Below are positions 1 through 6,235 of a DNA stretch of 8,982 nucleotides, one piece after another (the stretch's first letter is position 1; each line of letters begins with the position of its first letter). Under the pieces are notes generated by a model. That model worked only from the letters and a program-made list of their open reading frames with translations. It ran no database searches and was not told the origin of the DNA. Origin of the DNA: an uncultured Erysipelotrichaceae bacterium (lineage in GTDB: Bacteria > Bacillota_I > Bacilli_A > Erysipelotrichales > Erysipelotrichaceae); NCBI GenBank assembly GCA_934692455.1, contig CAKUTY010000047.1, positions 1 to 8,982 of the forward strand, in the 5' to 3' direction. The position numbers and the translations under genes were made by a program.

Positions 1-88
1 AGTTTTGGTTAAAGTAATCGTTTATTTCATCTTCATTTAAGTTATTTCCTTCAATTAATAATTGAGTATCGTATCGATAGTCTAGCAT
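1..88 (-). CDS. 5' end of a small minus-strand protein, possibly related to the C-terminal domain of DAK2/FakA-type proteins (partial)
   Basis: Reading the minus strand, an ATG at 88-86 opens a frame that stays open for 29 codons to the window edge; the protein begins MLDYRYDTQLLIEGNN. A strong Shine-Dalgarno (GGAGG, complement at 97-101) lies 8 bases upstream, and an extended -10 box lies further up, so the start is well supported. The acidic LIEGNNLNEDEI stretch (residues 11-22) resembles, from memory, the motif in the C-terminal region of DegV-partner/fatty-acid-kinase-like DAK2 proteins (typically TEFILEGENLDEDEI), but here it sits at the very N-terminus. That would imply a short stand-alone domain. 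The product call is tentative because under 30 residues are visible. It is divergent from the MATE gene and shares a 102-base intergenic region with it. Confidence 0.6.
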   Translation of the reverse strand, partial: MLDYRYDTQLLIEGNNLNEDEINDYFNQN

Positions 89-96
89 AATGGCTA

Positions 97-118
97 CCTC
101 CTTTTTAGAAATTATATC
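97..118 (-). promoter_or_regulatory. Extended -10 promoter and ribosome binding site for the minus-strand gene
   Basis: On the minus strand, TGATATAAT (complement of 111-119) is a perfect extended -10 element (TG, one base, TATAAT at 116-111). No good -35 is visible; the best is TTAAGC, complement of 133-138, 16 bases upstream, consistent with an extended -10 promoter. The GGAGG ribosome binding site is the complement of 97-101. Confidence 0.55.
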
Positions 119-176
119 ACCTATATAAGTATGCTTAATTCACCTACTTGGGGGTATACATATTTTTTATTACGAG

Positions 177-182
177 TATAAT
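177..182 (+). promoter_or_regulatory. -10 box of the MATE/HAD operon promoter
   Basis: A perfect TATAAT sits at 177-182. Transcription would be expected to start about 7 bases downstream, near 189, almost on top of the GTG at 191. No convincing -35 is seen 16-18 bases upstream (GTATAC at 154-159), so an activator or another start is possible. Confidence 0.4.
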
Positions 183-190
183 AATAAAAC

Positions 191-1555
191 GTGAATACGG
201 GAAAGATGACTGAGGGCAATCCTCTTAAATTGATATTAGCTTTTTCAATACCGCTTTTGTTAGGTAATCTTTTTCAGCAATTTTATAATATTGTAGATAC
301 TGCCATTGTTGGCCAAACATTAGGTAAAGTAGCTTTGGCTGGTGTTGGTTCAACTACTAGTGTACAGTTTTTAGTAATAGGTTTTTGTCAAGGGCTAACA
401 CAGGGTTTTGCGATTCCAGTTGCCCAAAGATTTGGGGCTAATGATTTAAAAAATTTGAAGAAATATGTCTTTAATGGAATTGTTTTGACTCTTGTTTTTT
501 CTGTAATTATTACCTTATTAACAGTTGTGTTTACGCCACAAATCTTATCTTTATTAAAGGTAAATAGTGAGATTTATAGTAGCTCATATAGCTATATCGT
601 GGTGATATTTGCGGGTATTCCGTTTACACTTTTATATAACTATTTGAGCGGTATTTTAAGATCGATCGGTGATTCTAAGACACCATTCTATTTCTTAGCT
701 TTTTCAGCTATTTTAAATATTTTCTTAGACTTCTTCTGTATCTTAGTTTTAAGATGGGGTTGTGCTGGTGCTGCCATTGCGACTATCTTTTCTCAAGCAG
801 TTAGTGGTCTATTATGTCTTGGTCTTATCATCATGAAGTTTGAGGTTTTACATGTTGATAAAGAGGATAGACATATCAGTATGAAACATTGTCTACATTT
901 ATTGAATATGGGACTACCTATGGGCTTACAATTGTCTATTACGGCTATTGGTTCGATGGTTATGCAGTCTGCAAATAATGGATTGGGTACAACTTATGTT
1001 TCTGGTTTTGCGGCTGGTGCTAAGATTAAACAATTGATGATGTGTCCCTTTGATGCCTTTGGTATCGCTACTTCTACTTTCTTGTCACAAAACTATGGGG
1101 CAAGAAAGGCTAAGCGTATTAAGGAAGGCTTTAGTGTTGGCTTAAAGATTGGTATTGTCTATGGTGTATTGGCAGGTGTTGTCTTGTTCTTCTTTGGTAG
1201 AACATTGAGTGCTTTGTTTATTTCGCTTGAAGAAGTTGAGGCATTAGATGCTTCTTATGATTATTTAAGAAGACTTGGTTATTTCTATCCAATGTTGGGT
1301 ATGCTTATGGTTAGCAGAATGGCTTTACAGGGTCTTGGTTATTCTAATAGGGCTATGATGGCTGGTATTATTGAGATGGTTTTAAGAAGTGTTTTTGCGA
1401 CTATTTTTGTGCCTATTTATAAGTTTGATGCGATTACTTTCACTGATCAATTAGCTTGGTTTGGTGGTGTTGTATATTTACTTCCAATGTTTATTTTTAC
1501 TTTTAAACAAGTTGAGAAGAATATCGAGTATGAATTAAGGTATATGCAGAAATGA
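191..1555 (+). CDS. MATE-family multidrug/organic cation efflux transporter
   Basis: This is an integral membrane antiporter of the MATE (MatE, NorM/DinF-like) family, which exports drugs or cationic metabolites using a Na+ or H+ gradient. At 454 residues it has the family's normal length, with two MatE repeats (roughly residues 12-172 and 235-395) and about 12 hydrophobic segments. Family hallmarks are MTEGNPLK (6-13) and NLFQQFYN followed by DTAIVGQTLG (26-45). The start is ambiguous. GTG 191 has no Shine-Dalgarno and lies within a few bases of the predicted transcription start, whereas ATG 206 begins at the conserved MTEGNP motif behind a weak, very close GGGA. The longer form is listed here. 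The gene ends in a TGA that overlaps the next start codon (ATGA), so the HAD gene is translationally coupled. The specific substrate cannot be read from sequence. Confidence 0.93.
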   Translation: MNTGKMTEGNPLKLILAFSIPLLLGNLFQQFYNIVDTAIVGQTLGKVALAGVGSTTSVQFLVIGFCQGLTQGFAIPVAQRFGANDLKNLKKYVFNGIVLTLVFSVIITLLTVVFTPQILSLLKVNSEIYSSSYSYIVVIFAGIPFTLLYNYLSGILRSIGDSKTPFYFLAFSAILNIFLDFFCILVLRWGCAGAAIATIFSQAVSGLLCLGLIIMKFEVLHVDKEDRHISMKHCLHLLNMGLPMGLQLSITAIGSMVMQSANNGLGTTYVSGFAAGAKIKQLMMCPFDAFGIATSTFLSQNYGARKAKRIKEGFSVGLKIGIVYGVLAGVVLFFFGRTLSALFISLEEVEALDASYDYLRRLGYFYPMLGMLMVSRMALQGLGYSNRAMMAGIIEMVLRSVFATIFVPIYKFDAITFTDQLAWFGGVVYLLPMFIFTFKQVEKNIEYELRYMQK

Positions 1556-2184
1556 TTAAGGCGATTTTGTTTGATATGGATGGTACTTTGGTAGATTCAG
1601 AACGCTACTATACCGAGATGTCTTATAAGTGGGCTTTACAATATCGAGATGTAGATAAAAGAGATATTTATCAAATTGTTGGTTTGAATATGGATGATAC
1701 TTATAAGACGATGTCTTTGTTGAGTGGTTTGTCTTATGATGAAACTAAAAAGAGTTATGATGAGTATTTTAGTATGCATCCAATGGATTATAATGATTAT
1801 CTTTTTGATGATGTCAAGGATGTTCTTTCTAAGCTTTCTGATTATAAACTAGCTATTTGTACTTTATCTTCTAGAGATATGTTGAATAAGTTTATTTCCG
1901 ATACTGGTTTAAATTGTTTTGATTTACTTTTATCTGATGAAGATGTAAAAAATCCTAAGCCTAGTCCTGATATTTATTTAAAGGCTATTGAAAGGCTTGG
2001 TGTTAATAGAGATGAAACTTTGGTTATAGAAGATTCTAGTACGGGTATTAAGGCTGGTAAGAATGCGGGTATTTGTACTTTGGCTAGGGATAGTAGTAGA
2101 TTTTTTGTGGATCAAAGTGAAGCTGATTATATTTTTGATGATTTACATGGGGTTTTAAATATTTTAAATGAAAAGAATATTTAG
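1552..2184 (+). CDS. HAD-superfamily phosphatase, beta-phosphoglucomutase-like (subfamily IA)
   Basis: This is a cytoplasmic, Mg2+-dependent phosphohydrolase (possibly a phosphomutase) of the HAD subfamily I with a helical cap after motif I, like YfnB/PgmB/Gph proteins. All four HAD motifs are present: motif I FDMDGTLVDSE (7-17, nucleophile D8, acid/base D10), motif II CTLSSR (103-108), motif III lysine K136 in KPSPD (136-140), and motif IV VIEDSSTGIKAG (158-169, Mg2+ ligand D161). The 210-residue length is normal for stand-alone members. The start ATG overlaps the TGA of the MATE gene, with a weak AAGG at 1537-1540. The substrate is not predictable; this class acts on small sugar phosphates, phosphoglycolate or nucleotides. 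Being in a MATE operon is suggestive of detoxification or repair but proves nothing. Confidence 0.93.
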   Translation: MIKAILFDMDGTLVDSERYYTEMSYKWALQYRDVDKRDIYQIVGLNMDDTYKTMSLLSGLSYDETKKSYDEYFSMHPMDYNDYLFDDVKDVLSKLSDYKLAICTLSSRDMLNKFISDTGLNCFDLLLSDEDVKNPKPSPDIYLKAIERLGVNRDETLVIEDSSTGIKAGKNAGICTLARDSSRFFVDQSEADYIFDDLHGVLNILNEKNI

Positions 2185-2593
2185 TTTTTTAATATATATT
2201 TTGATGCATATCATGATTGCGGTATGTTTTATTGATACCTATATTATGGATAAGTTATATGCTTCTTTGGTGGTGATTGCTTGTTTGATGATGCTTATTA
2301 TCATTAGACCTAAGAGGAAAGAATTTTGGAAGAAACTACGTAATAGGACTTATTATTACTTATTGTTCGCGTTCTTCTTATCTTTTTTATCTTTTGTGGA
2401 TAAGGTTAACGTTCCTTATGAATGGTTTAGTGTCTATGGTTTTAAGATTTGGTTGAATTTTATTTCTTTGATTCTTATTATAAAGACTATTTATGGTTAT
2501 GCTTCTAAGGATAGATATTTAAAAAGGAATCCTAAGAATGAATTGAAGGCCAAGTCTTTGTTGATTAAAAATGAAAAAACTAATCAAAATTAG
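2168..2593 (+). CDS. Small four-helix membrane protein of unknown function
   Basis: I do not recognise this 141-residue protein. It has four likely membrane segments (about residues 5-24, 30-47, 61-77 and 92-110). Between segments 2 and 3 is a strongly basic loop (RPKRKEFWKKLRNR, 47-60), and the C-terminal tail from 112 on is also basic, so both are likely cytoplasmic by the positive-inside rule. There is no signal peptide cleavage site or catalytic motif. The gene starts 17 bases inside the HAD gene in another frame and has no clear Shine-Dalgarno, so it probably depends on translational coupling. Its codon use matches its neighbours, and the long open frame with a coherent hydrophobic pattern supports it as real. 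It is the last gene before the T-box leader. Confidence 0.8.
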   Translation: MKRIFSFLIYILMHIMIAVCFIDTYIMDKLYASLVVIACLMMLIIIRPKRKEFWKKLRNRTYYYLLFAFFLSFLSFVDKVNVPYEWFSVYGFKIWLNFISLILIIKTIYGYASKDRYLKRNPKNELKAKSLLIKNEKTNQN

Positions 2594-2615
2594 AAAATAA
2601 TTTTCTGAAAAAATA

Positions 2616-2654
2616 TTGAAACATTGAAAAATAGTGTTAATATTATTTTATAAA
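2616..2654 (+). promoter_or_regulatory. Candidate promoter of the T-box-controlled ABC transporter operon
   Basis: Two TTGAAA -35-like boxes (2616-2621 and 2624-2629) are followed by -10-like boxes TATTAT (2641-2646) and TATAAA (2649-2654), each pair 19 bases apart. Either would start transcription between about 2653 and 2661, just before the first Stem I elements of the T-box (GATGA at 2662). The AT-rich background means the exact pair is uncertain. Confidence 0.5.
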
Positions 2655-2901
2655 CGTTATAGATGAACTAGTAACAGGATTGACTGTATTAAAGAGAGAC
2701 TGTGGGTGCTGAAAACAGTTATATAGGGTCTTGCGAATTCCTCATTTATGTTAGCTATTGAAACTGCAGTAGATGTGCTCGGTTGTTCCCGTTATCGAAC
2801 TAGACCATGTTGGTGGTTAAAGAGGTCAATATAGTAATATATTGATGAATAAAGGTGGTAACGCGAAGACTCACTCGTCCTTTGGATGGTGGGTCTTTTT
2901 T
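2655..2901 (+). promoter_or_regulatory. T-box riboswitch leader (tRNA-sensing transcription attenuator)
   Basis: This leader binds a specific uncharged tRNA and then allows readthrough into the ABC importer genes. Elements seen in order: K-turn strand GATGA (2662-2666), lower helix ACT (2667-2669) pairing with AGT (2768-2770), AGTA loop-E strand (2670-2673), AGAGAG (2693-2698), and distal stem ACTGT/ACAGT (2699-2703/2715-2719) with loop GGGTGCTGAAA. Then come GAA (2760-2762), candidate specifier ACT (2763-2765), and the K-turn partner GATG (2772-2775). A Stem IIA/B pseudoknot is formed by CGG/CCG (2780-2782/2789-2791) and GTTC/GAAC (2785-2788/2797-2800). Stem III pairs GACC/GGTC (2803-2806/2824-2827). 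The T-box core is AAAGGTGGTAACGCGA (2851-2866), closing with TCGTCCTTT (2875-2883). The bulge UGGU implies a tRNA with A73. This fits Thr, but not Trp (UGG codon, G73). The specifier is an inference: the helix above it is imperfect. Confidence 0.93.
2866..2901 (+). terminator. T-box intrinsic terminator, mutually exclusive with the antiterminator
   Basis: AAGACTCAC (2866-2874) pairs with GTGGGTCTT (2889-2897) with one G-U pair. The hairpin continues through CGTCC/GGATG (2876-2880/2884-2888) with a TTT loop and one bulged T, and is followed by a run of six T (2896-2901). The 5' arm shares A2866, and the upper stem uses the TCGTCC that the antiterminator needs, which is the usual T-box switch. 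Confidence 0.92.
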
Positions 2902-2918
2902 GTTAGGAGGATATATTT

Positions 2919-3884
2919 ATGAAAAAACTAATGATGATTTTATTGTCTGTGTTGATGGTACTTAGTTTAAGTGCTTGTGGTGCTAAGAAAGATGATTCTA
3001 CTATTAAGGTGGGTATTTTACAACTTATGACTCATGGTTCTTTGGATGAGGCAAGAGAGGGCATGAAGGATTATTTAGCTGAAGCAGGATATGATAATAT
3101 CGAGTATGTTTATCAAAATCCTGAGGGTGATCAATCTAATTTAACTACTATGGCTGATAATTTAGTGAATGGTGATTGTGATGTGATTGTGGCTATTGCG
3201 ACTCCTTGTGCTCAAGTGTTAATGAATACAAATGTTGATACACCAATTGTGGGTACTGCGATTACTGATTATGTAAGTGCTGGTTTGGTTAAGTCAAATG
3301 AAGAACCGGGTTCTTATATCACTGGTGTTAGTGATTATTTCTCAAGTGATAAGCAAGTCGATTTAATCAAAGAACTTGTTCCAGGAATTACTAAAGTTGG
3401 TATTTTATATACATCTAGCGAAACTAATTCTGAGCTACAGGCTGATGAAATGCTTAAGGCTTTAGAAGCTGCAGGTATTGAAAGTGTAGTTAAAACTACT
3501 CCTGATAAGAATACTACAAGCGAGACTATTACAGCTTTGGCTAAGGAAAATGTAGAGCTTATTTATATTCCTACTGATAATAATTTGGCTGCTTCTATGG
3601 GTAGTGTTTTACAATCAGCAGAAGAATATAAACTACCAGTAGTTGTTGGTGCTGCTGCCATGGTTAGTGATGGTGGTTTGGCTAATGTGGGTATTGATTA
3701 CTATGAACTTGGTAAGCTAACTGGTGAAGTCGTTAAGAAAGTGTTAGAGGGTGGCGATACAGCTACTATGCCTATTGTTTATGAAGAGAATGGCAAAGTT
3801 TATTACAATTCTAATGTAGCTGAAAGAATTGGCTATACAATTCCTGATTCAATTATTGAAAAGGGTAATGATTTAGGTAAGTAA
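2919..3884 (+). CDS. ABC importer substrate-binding lipoprotein (ABC_sub_bind family, TrpX-like)
   Basis: This is the extracytoplasmic, membrane-anchored binding protein that captures the ligand for the importer encoded by the next two genes. The signal peptide has KK at 2-3, a hydrophobic core and lipobox LSAC with the lipidated cysteine at residue 20. The rest matches the ABC_sub_bind (PF04392) fold, a periplasmic-binding-protein type I relative: ATPCAQVLMN (94-103), VGTAITDYVSAGLV (111-124) and the PTDNNLAASM block (218-227). Its 321 residues are the family norm. A clear AGGAGG (2905-2910) lies 8 bases before the ATG and directly after the T-box terminator. Characterised relatives (TrpX of streptococci) are linked to tryptophan. 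The leader here points to another amino acid, so the ligand is left open. Confidence 0.92.
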   Translation: MKKLMMILLSVLMVLSLSACGAKKDDSTIKVGILQLMTHGSLDEAREGMKDYLAEAGYDNIEYVYQNPEGDQSNLTTMADNLVNGDCDVIVAIATPCAQVLMNTNVDTPIVGTAITDYVSAGLVKSNEEPGSYITGVSDYFSSDKQVDLIKELVPGITKVGILYTSSETNSELQADEMLKALEAAGIESVVKTTPDKNTTSETITALAKENVELIYIPTDNNLAASMGSVLQSAEEYKLPVVVGAAAMVSDGGLANVGIDYYELGKLTGEVVKKVLEGGDTATMPIVYEENGKVYYNSNVAERIGYTIPDSIIEKGNDLGK

Positions 3885-3886
3885 GC

Positions 3887-4759
3887 ATGGCGATTGTTGT
3901 TTCTGCTTTATCACAAGGCCTACTGTGGTCAGTGTTGGCTGTTGGCGTATATTTATCTTATCGTTTCTTGAATATTTCGGATTTAACAAGTGAAGGGTCA
4001 TTTACTTTAGGTGCTGCCGTCTGTGCCTCTAATATTGTAAGAGGAATAGATCCCTTATTATCTTGTTTATTAGCCCTTATTGCGGGTGCTTTGGCAGGAC
4101 TTGTGACTGGTGTTTTACATACTAAGTTTAAGATGCCTTCACTTCTTGCGGGTATCTTATCAATGACTGGTTTGTATTCTATTAATCTAAGAATTATGGG
4201 TAAGGCGAATATTCCCTTGACTCAATCAGTAACATTGTTGACTAAGTTAAAGAATGTCCTTGGTTTAACAAGAGATAGAGATGCAGCTATCTATTTGGGT
4301 TTGATTGTGGTTATTATTTTGATTGTTTTACTTGTATGGTTCTTTAATACTGAATTTGGTTTTTCAGTAGTGGCAACAGGTAATAATGATAAGATGATTA
4401 GGGCAAATGGTGTTGATTCTGATAAGACAATTATTGCGGGTTTGATGTTGTCTAATGCCCTTATTGCGTTAAGCGGATCTTTGGTTGCTCAATATAATGG
4501 TTATGCTGATGTGACGATGGGTATTGGTGCCATTGTGGTTGGTTTGGCTAGTGTCATCATTGGTGAAGTATTGTTTAAGGATAAATATTTTGCGGTGTGT
4601 CTTATTGGTGTTGTAGTGGGTTCCATTATTTATCGTTTGATTGTAACTTTTGTGGTAAATACTAATTTTATTTCCGCTAATGATATGAAGTTGTTTACAG
4701 CTATTGTGGTTGCGGTGGCTATTATCATTGCGAATAAGGGAGGTAAGAAGCGTGTTTAA
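3887..4759 (+). CDS. ABC importer permease (BPD_transp_2 family, TrpY-like)
   Basis: This is the membrane-spanning subunit forming the import channel, of the branched-chain-amino-acid/ribose type permease family (PF02653). Its 290 residues are mostly hydrophobic, with about eight membrane segments. Two features mark the family: the SDLTSEGSFTLGAA stretch near the N-terminus (31-44) and the cytoplasmic coupling loop TEFGFSVVATGNN then DKMIRANGV (155-176), which contacts the ATPase. The ATG follows the previous stop by two bases, with only a weak AGGT as ribosome binding site, so translation is probably coupled. Its stop codon overlaps the start of the ATPase gene. The protein ends in a basic tail (KGGKKRV), expected on the cytoplasmic side. 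Confidence 0.92.
   Translation: MAIVVSALSQGLLWSVLAVGVYLSYRFLNISDLTSEGSFTLGAAVCASNIVRGIDPLLSCLLALIAGALAGLVTGVLHTKFKMPSLLAGILSMTGLYSINLRIMGKANIPLTQSVTLLTKLKNVLGLTRDRDAAIYLGLIVVIILIVLLVWFFNTEFGFSVVATGNNDKMIRANGVDSDKTIIAGLMLSNALIALSGSLVAQYNGYADVTMGIGAIVVGLASVIIGEVLFKDKYFAVCLIGVVVGSIIYRLIVTFVVNTNFISANDMKLFTAIVVAVAIIIANKGGKKRV
4736..4743 (+). promoter_or_regulatory. Ribosome binding site that fixes the ATPase GTG start
   Basis: AAGGGAGGT inside the 3' end of the permease gene is the strongest Shine-Dalgarno in the neighbourhood and is spaced 8 bases from GTG 4752. The upstream ATG at 4704 has nothing comparable. Confidence 0.85.
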
Positions 4760-5546
4760 GGTTGAAGGTTTATATAAGACTTTTGAGGCCCATAGTGCTA
4801 ATGAGGTTCATGCGATAAATGGTGTCGATTTAGTGATTAATGATGGTGATTTTATTACCGTCATTGGTTCTAATGGTGCTGGTAAGTCTACGTTATTGAA
4901 TTTATTAAGTGGTAGTACTATTGCGGATTCGGGTAAGATTTATCTAGATGATTTGGATGTTACTAAGATGCCTGAATATAAAAGGGCGAAGTATGTAGGA
5001 AGAGTTTTCCAGGATCCTCGTGTTGGTACTTGTCCTGATTTGTCTATTATTGAGAATATGTCTTTAGCTTCAAGAAGAGGGAAGCTTAGAACTTTAAGGC
5101 TTGGTATGTCTAAGGGTGAAAAGGAAGAGTATATTGAAGATTTAAAGACTTTGAATCTTGGTTTAGAGGATCGTCCCAAGAGCAAGGCTGGTTTGTTGTC
5201 GGGTGGCCAAAGACAGGCTTTAACGCTTTTGATGGCAACGCTTGTTAAACCTAGGCTGTTGTTGTTGGATGAGCATACAGCGGCGCTTGATCCAGGTACG
5301 GCAGCAGTTGTCTTGTCTAAGACTGAGGAGATAATTAATAAGCATAATTTAACAGCTTTTATGGTTACTCATAATATGAAGGATGCCTTAAGGTATGGTA
5401 ATCGTTTGATTATGATGGATAAGGGTAGGATCGTGCTTGATATAAGTGGCGAGGAAAAGAAGAAGTTAACGGTAGCTGATTTGCTGAAGATGTTTGAGAA
5501 GGTTACTGGTAATGAGATTGTGAATGATAGTGTTTTATTAGCTTAA
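4752..5546 (+). CDS. ABC importer ATPase (TrpZ-like)
   Basis: This is the ATP-hydrolysing subunit of the importer. On the 264-residue product: Walker A GSNGAGKST (39-47), Q-loop Q87, signature LSGGQRQ (149-155), Walker B LLLLDE (169-174) followed by HTAALDP, and H-loop H207. The start is set at GTG 4752 rather than the in-frame ATG at 4704. AAGGGAGGT (4736-4743) lies 8 bases before the GTG, and the longer form would add 16 residues (MWLRWLLSLR...) read from inside the permease gene that are not expected in an ATPase. The start overlaps the last codons of the permease gene by 8 bases, giving equimolar coupled translation. The gene is closed by a terminator that begins at its stop codon, so the operon is exactly three genes. 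Confidence 0.95.
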   Translation: MFKVEGLYKTFEAHSANEVHAINGVDLVINDGDFITVIGSNGAGKSTLLNLLSGSTIADSGKIYLDDLDVTKMPEYKRAKYVGRVFQDPRVGTCPDLSIIENMSLASRRGKLRTLRLGMSKGEKEEYIEDLKTLNLGLEDRPKSKAGLLSGGQRQALTLLMATLVKPRLLLLDEHTAALDPGTAAVVLSKTEEIINKHNLTAFMVTHNMKDALRYGNRLIMMDKGRIVLDISGEEKKKLTVADLLKMFEKVTGNEIVNDSVLLA

Positions 5547-5569
5547 GGAGAAAAAATTCTCCTTTTTTT
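5545..5569 (+). terminator. Intrinsic terminator after the ABC transporter operon
   Basis: A perfect 8-bp stem AAGGAGAA (5545-5552) / TTCTCCTT (5557-5564) with an AAAA loop is followed by a T run (5563-5569). It starts within the ATPase stop codon and separates the transporter operon from the secretion locus. Confidence 0.9.
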
Positions 5570-5632
5570 AATTTTAGGGTAGGAATTTTAGGTTTTGTCG
5601 GCAAATATATAGTGAAAGGATGGAAAAGAATT

Positions 5633-5935
5633 ATGAATAACATGATTAATGTTGATCCAAGCAGCTTAGAACAGACTGCTGGGAGAGTTGAGAGTGCTGA
5701 TGGTGATTACCAAAGATTGTTTAATTCACTATATAGCGAAGTTGATCGATTAGAGACTAATTGGGGAGGCAAGGATAACAAGGCTTTCTCGGGTAAGATT
5801 CGCTCTTTTGAGGAGGATTTAAGACAGATTTCTCTAATTATGCGTCAGTATGCAGAGTTCTTGAGAGCTAGTGCTAAGGCTTATCGTGAGACTCAGGATG
5901 AATTAACAAATTGTGCAGGAAAATTGAAAGGATAG
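5633..5935 (+). CDS. WXG100-family protein (ESAT-6-like), likely type VII secretion substrate, first of a pair
   Basis: This is a 100-residue helical-hairpin protein of the WXG100 family, secreted by or part of the type VII secretion system. The WxG turn is WGG at 44-46 (NWGGKD), with heptad-like helices on both sides, including the second helix around residues 52-95. The ATG at 5633 is chosen because it gives exactly the family length and places the tryptophan at residue 44. An AAAGGA (5615-5620) lies 12 bases upstream, a little far. ATG 5642 is an alternative, and GTG 5612 has no ribosome binding site. The tail has YRETQDE, which does not fit YxxxD/E exactly (Y+4 is Q, Y+5 is D), so this member may rely on a partner for export. 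The gene is followed after three bases by the second WXG100 gene. Confidence 0.9.
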   Translation: MNNMINVDPSSLEQTAGRVESADGDYQRLFNSLYSEVDRLETNWGGKDNKAFSGKIRSFEEDLRQISLIMRQYAEFLRASAKAYRETQDELTNCAGKLKG

Positions 5936-5938
5936 TAT

Positions 5939-6235
5939 ATGGATAATATTAGAATTACGTTACCAGAAGTGAGTGCTGCCGCAAACAATATTCGCAGCAT
6001 TAATGCGAGCATGGATGATATCTTAAATGATATCTCTAAAATGATGAATGATTTAACAGGTGTTTGGAAGGGTACGGTTGGTGAGGCTATTGTTGAACGT
6101 TTTAAGCGTTTTTCAACTCGTTTCATTGATGAGAGTCAAACGATTGAAGAGTATGCAAAGTATCTTGATTATACCGTTTCTTCTTATGATTCTTTAGAGT
6201 CTACTTTAAGTTCTAATGCGTCGAATTTTGAATAA
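5939..6235 (+). CDS. WXG100-family protein with YxxxE signal, second of a pair
   Basis: A second WXG100 protein of 98 residues with little visible sequence identity to the first beyond the fold pattern. The WxG turn is WKG (43-45) in GVWKGTVGEA, at nearly the same position as in its partner. The C-terminus carries YDSLE (83-87), which fits the YxxxD/E signal that type VII ATPases recognise. The AAAGGA (5927-5932) is 6 bases from the ATG and overlaps the end of the first gene. Two different, adjacent WXG100 genes are a common arrangement for heterodimeric pairs such as EsxA/EsxB of mycobacteria, so a heterodimer with one export signal is a reasonable inference. Homodimers are also possible, as for staphylococcal EsxA. 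The 3' end overlaps the lipoprotein gene by 20 bases. Confidence 0.92.
   Translation: MDNIRITLPEVSAAANNIRSINASMDDILNDISKMMNDLTGVWKGTVGEAIVERFKRFSTRFIDESQTIEEYAKYLDYTVSSYDSLESTLSSNASNFE

Noticed and set aside
2592..2606. Short inverted repeat AGAAAA/TTTTCT just after the small membrane protein gene, as a terminator
   Set aside because: The stem is entirely A-T except one G-C pair and no T run follows on the plus strand, so it is unlikely to terminate; the T-box terminator downstream is the effective one.
2809..2818. TGG triplets between Stem II and the antiterminator as a tryptophan specifier
   Set aside because: They lie within the Stem III loop, not in the specifier loop opposite the AGUA strand, so they cannot act as the codon read by the tRNA.
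4704..4751. Longer ATPase form starting at ATG 4704
   Set aside because: It has no ribosome binding site and adds 16 residues read from inside the permease gene, while GTG 4752 has an excellent site.
4940..5185. 81-codon minus-strand open frame within the ATPase gene
   Set aside because: It lies opposite a clear ABC ATPase with all motifs, has no ribosome binding site and no recognisable product; it is a shadow.
5893..6126. 77-codon minus-strand open frame across the two WXG100 genes
   Set aside because: It covers two well-supported plus-strand genes and has no start signals; it is a shadow.
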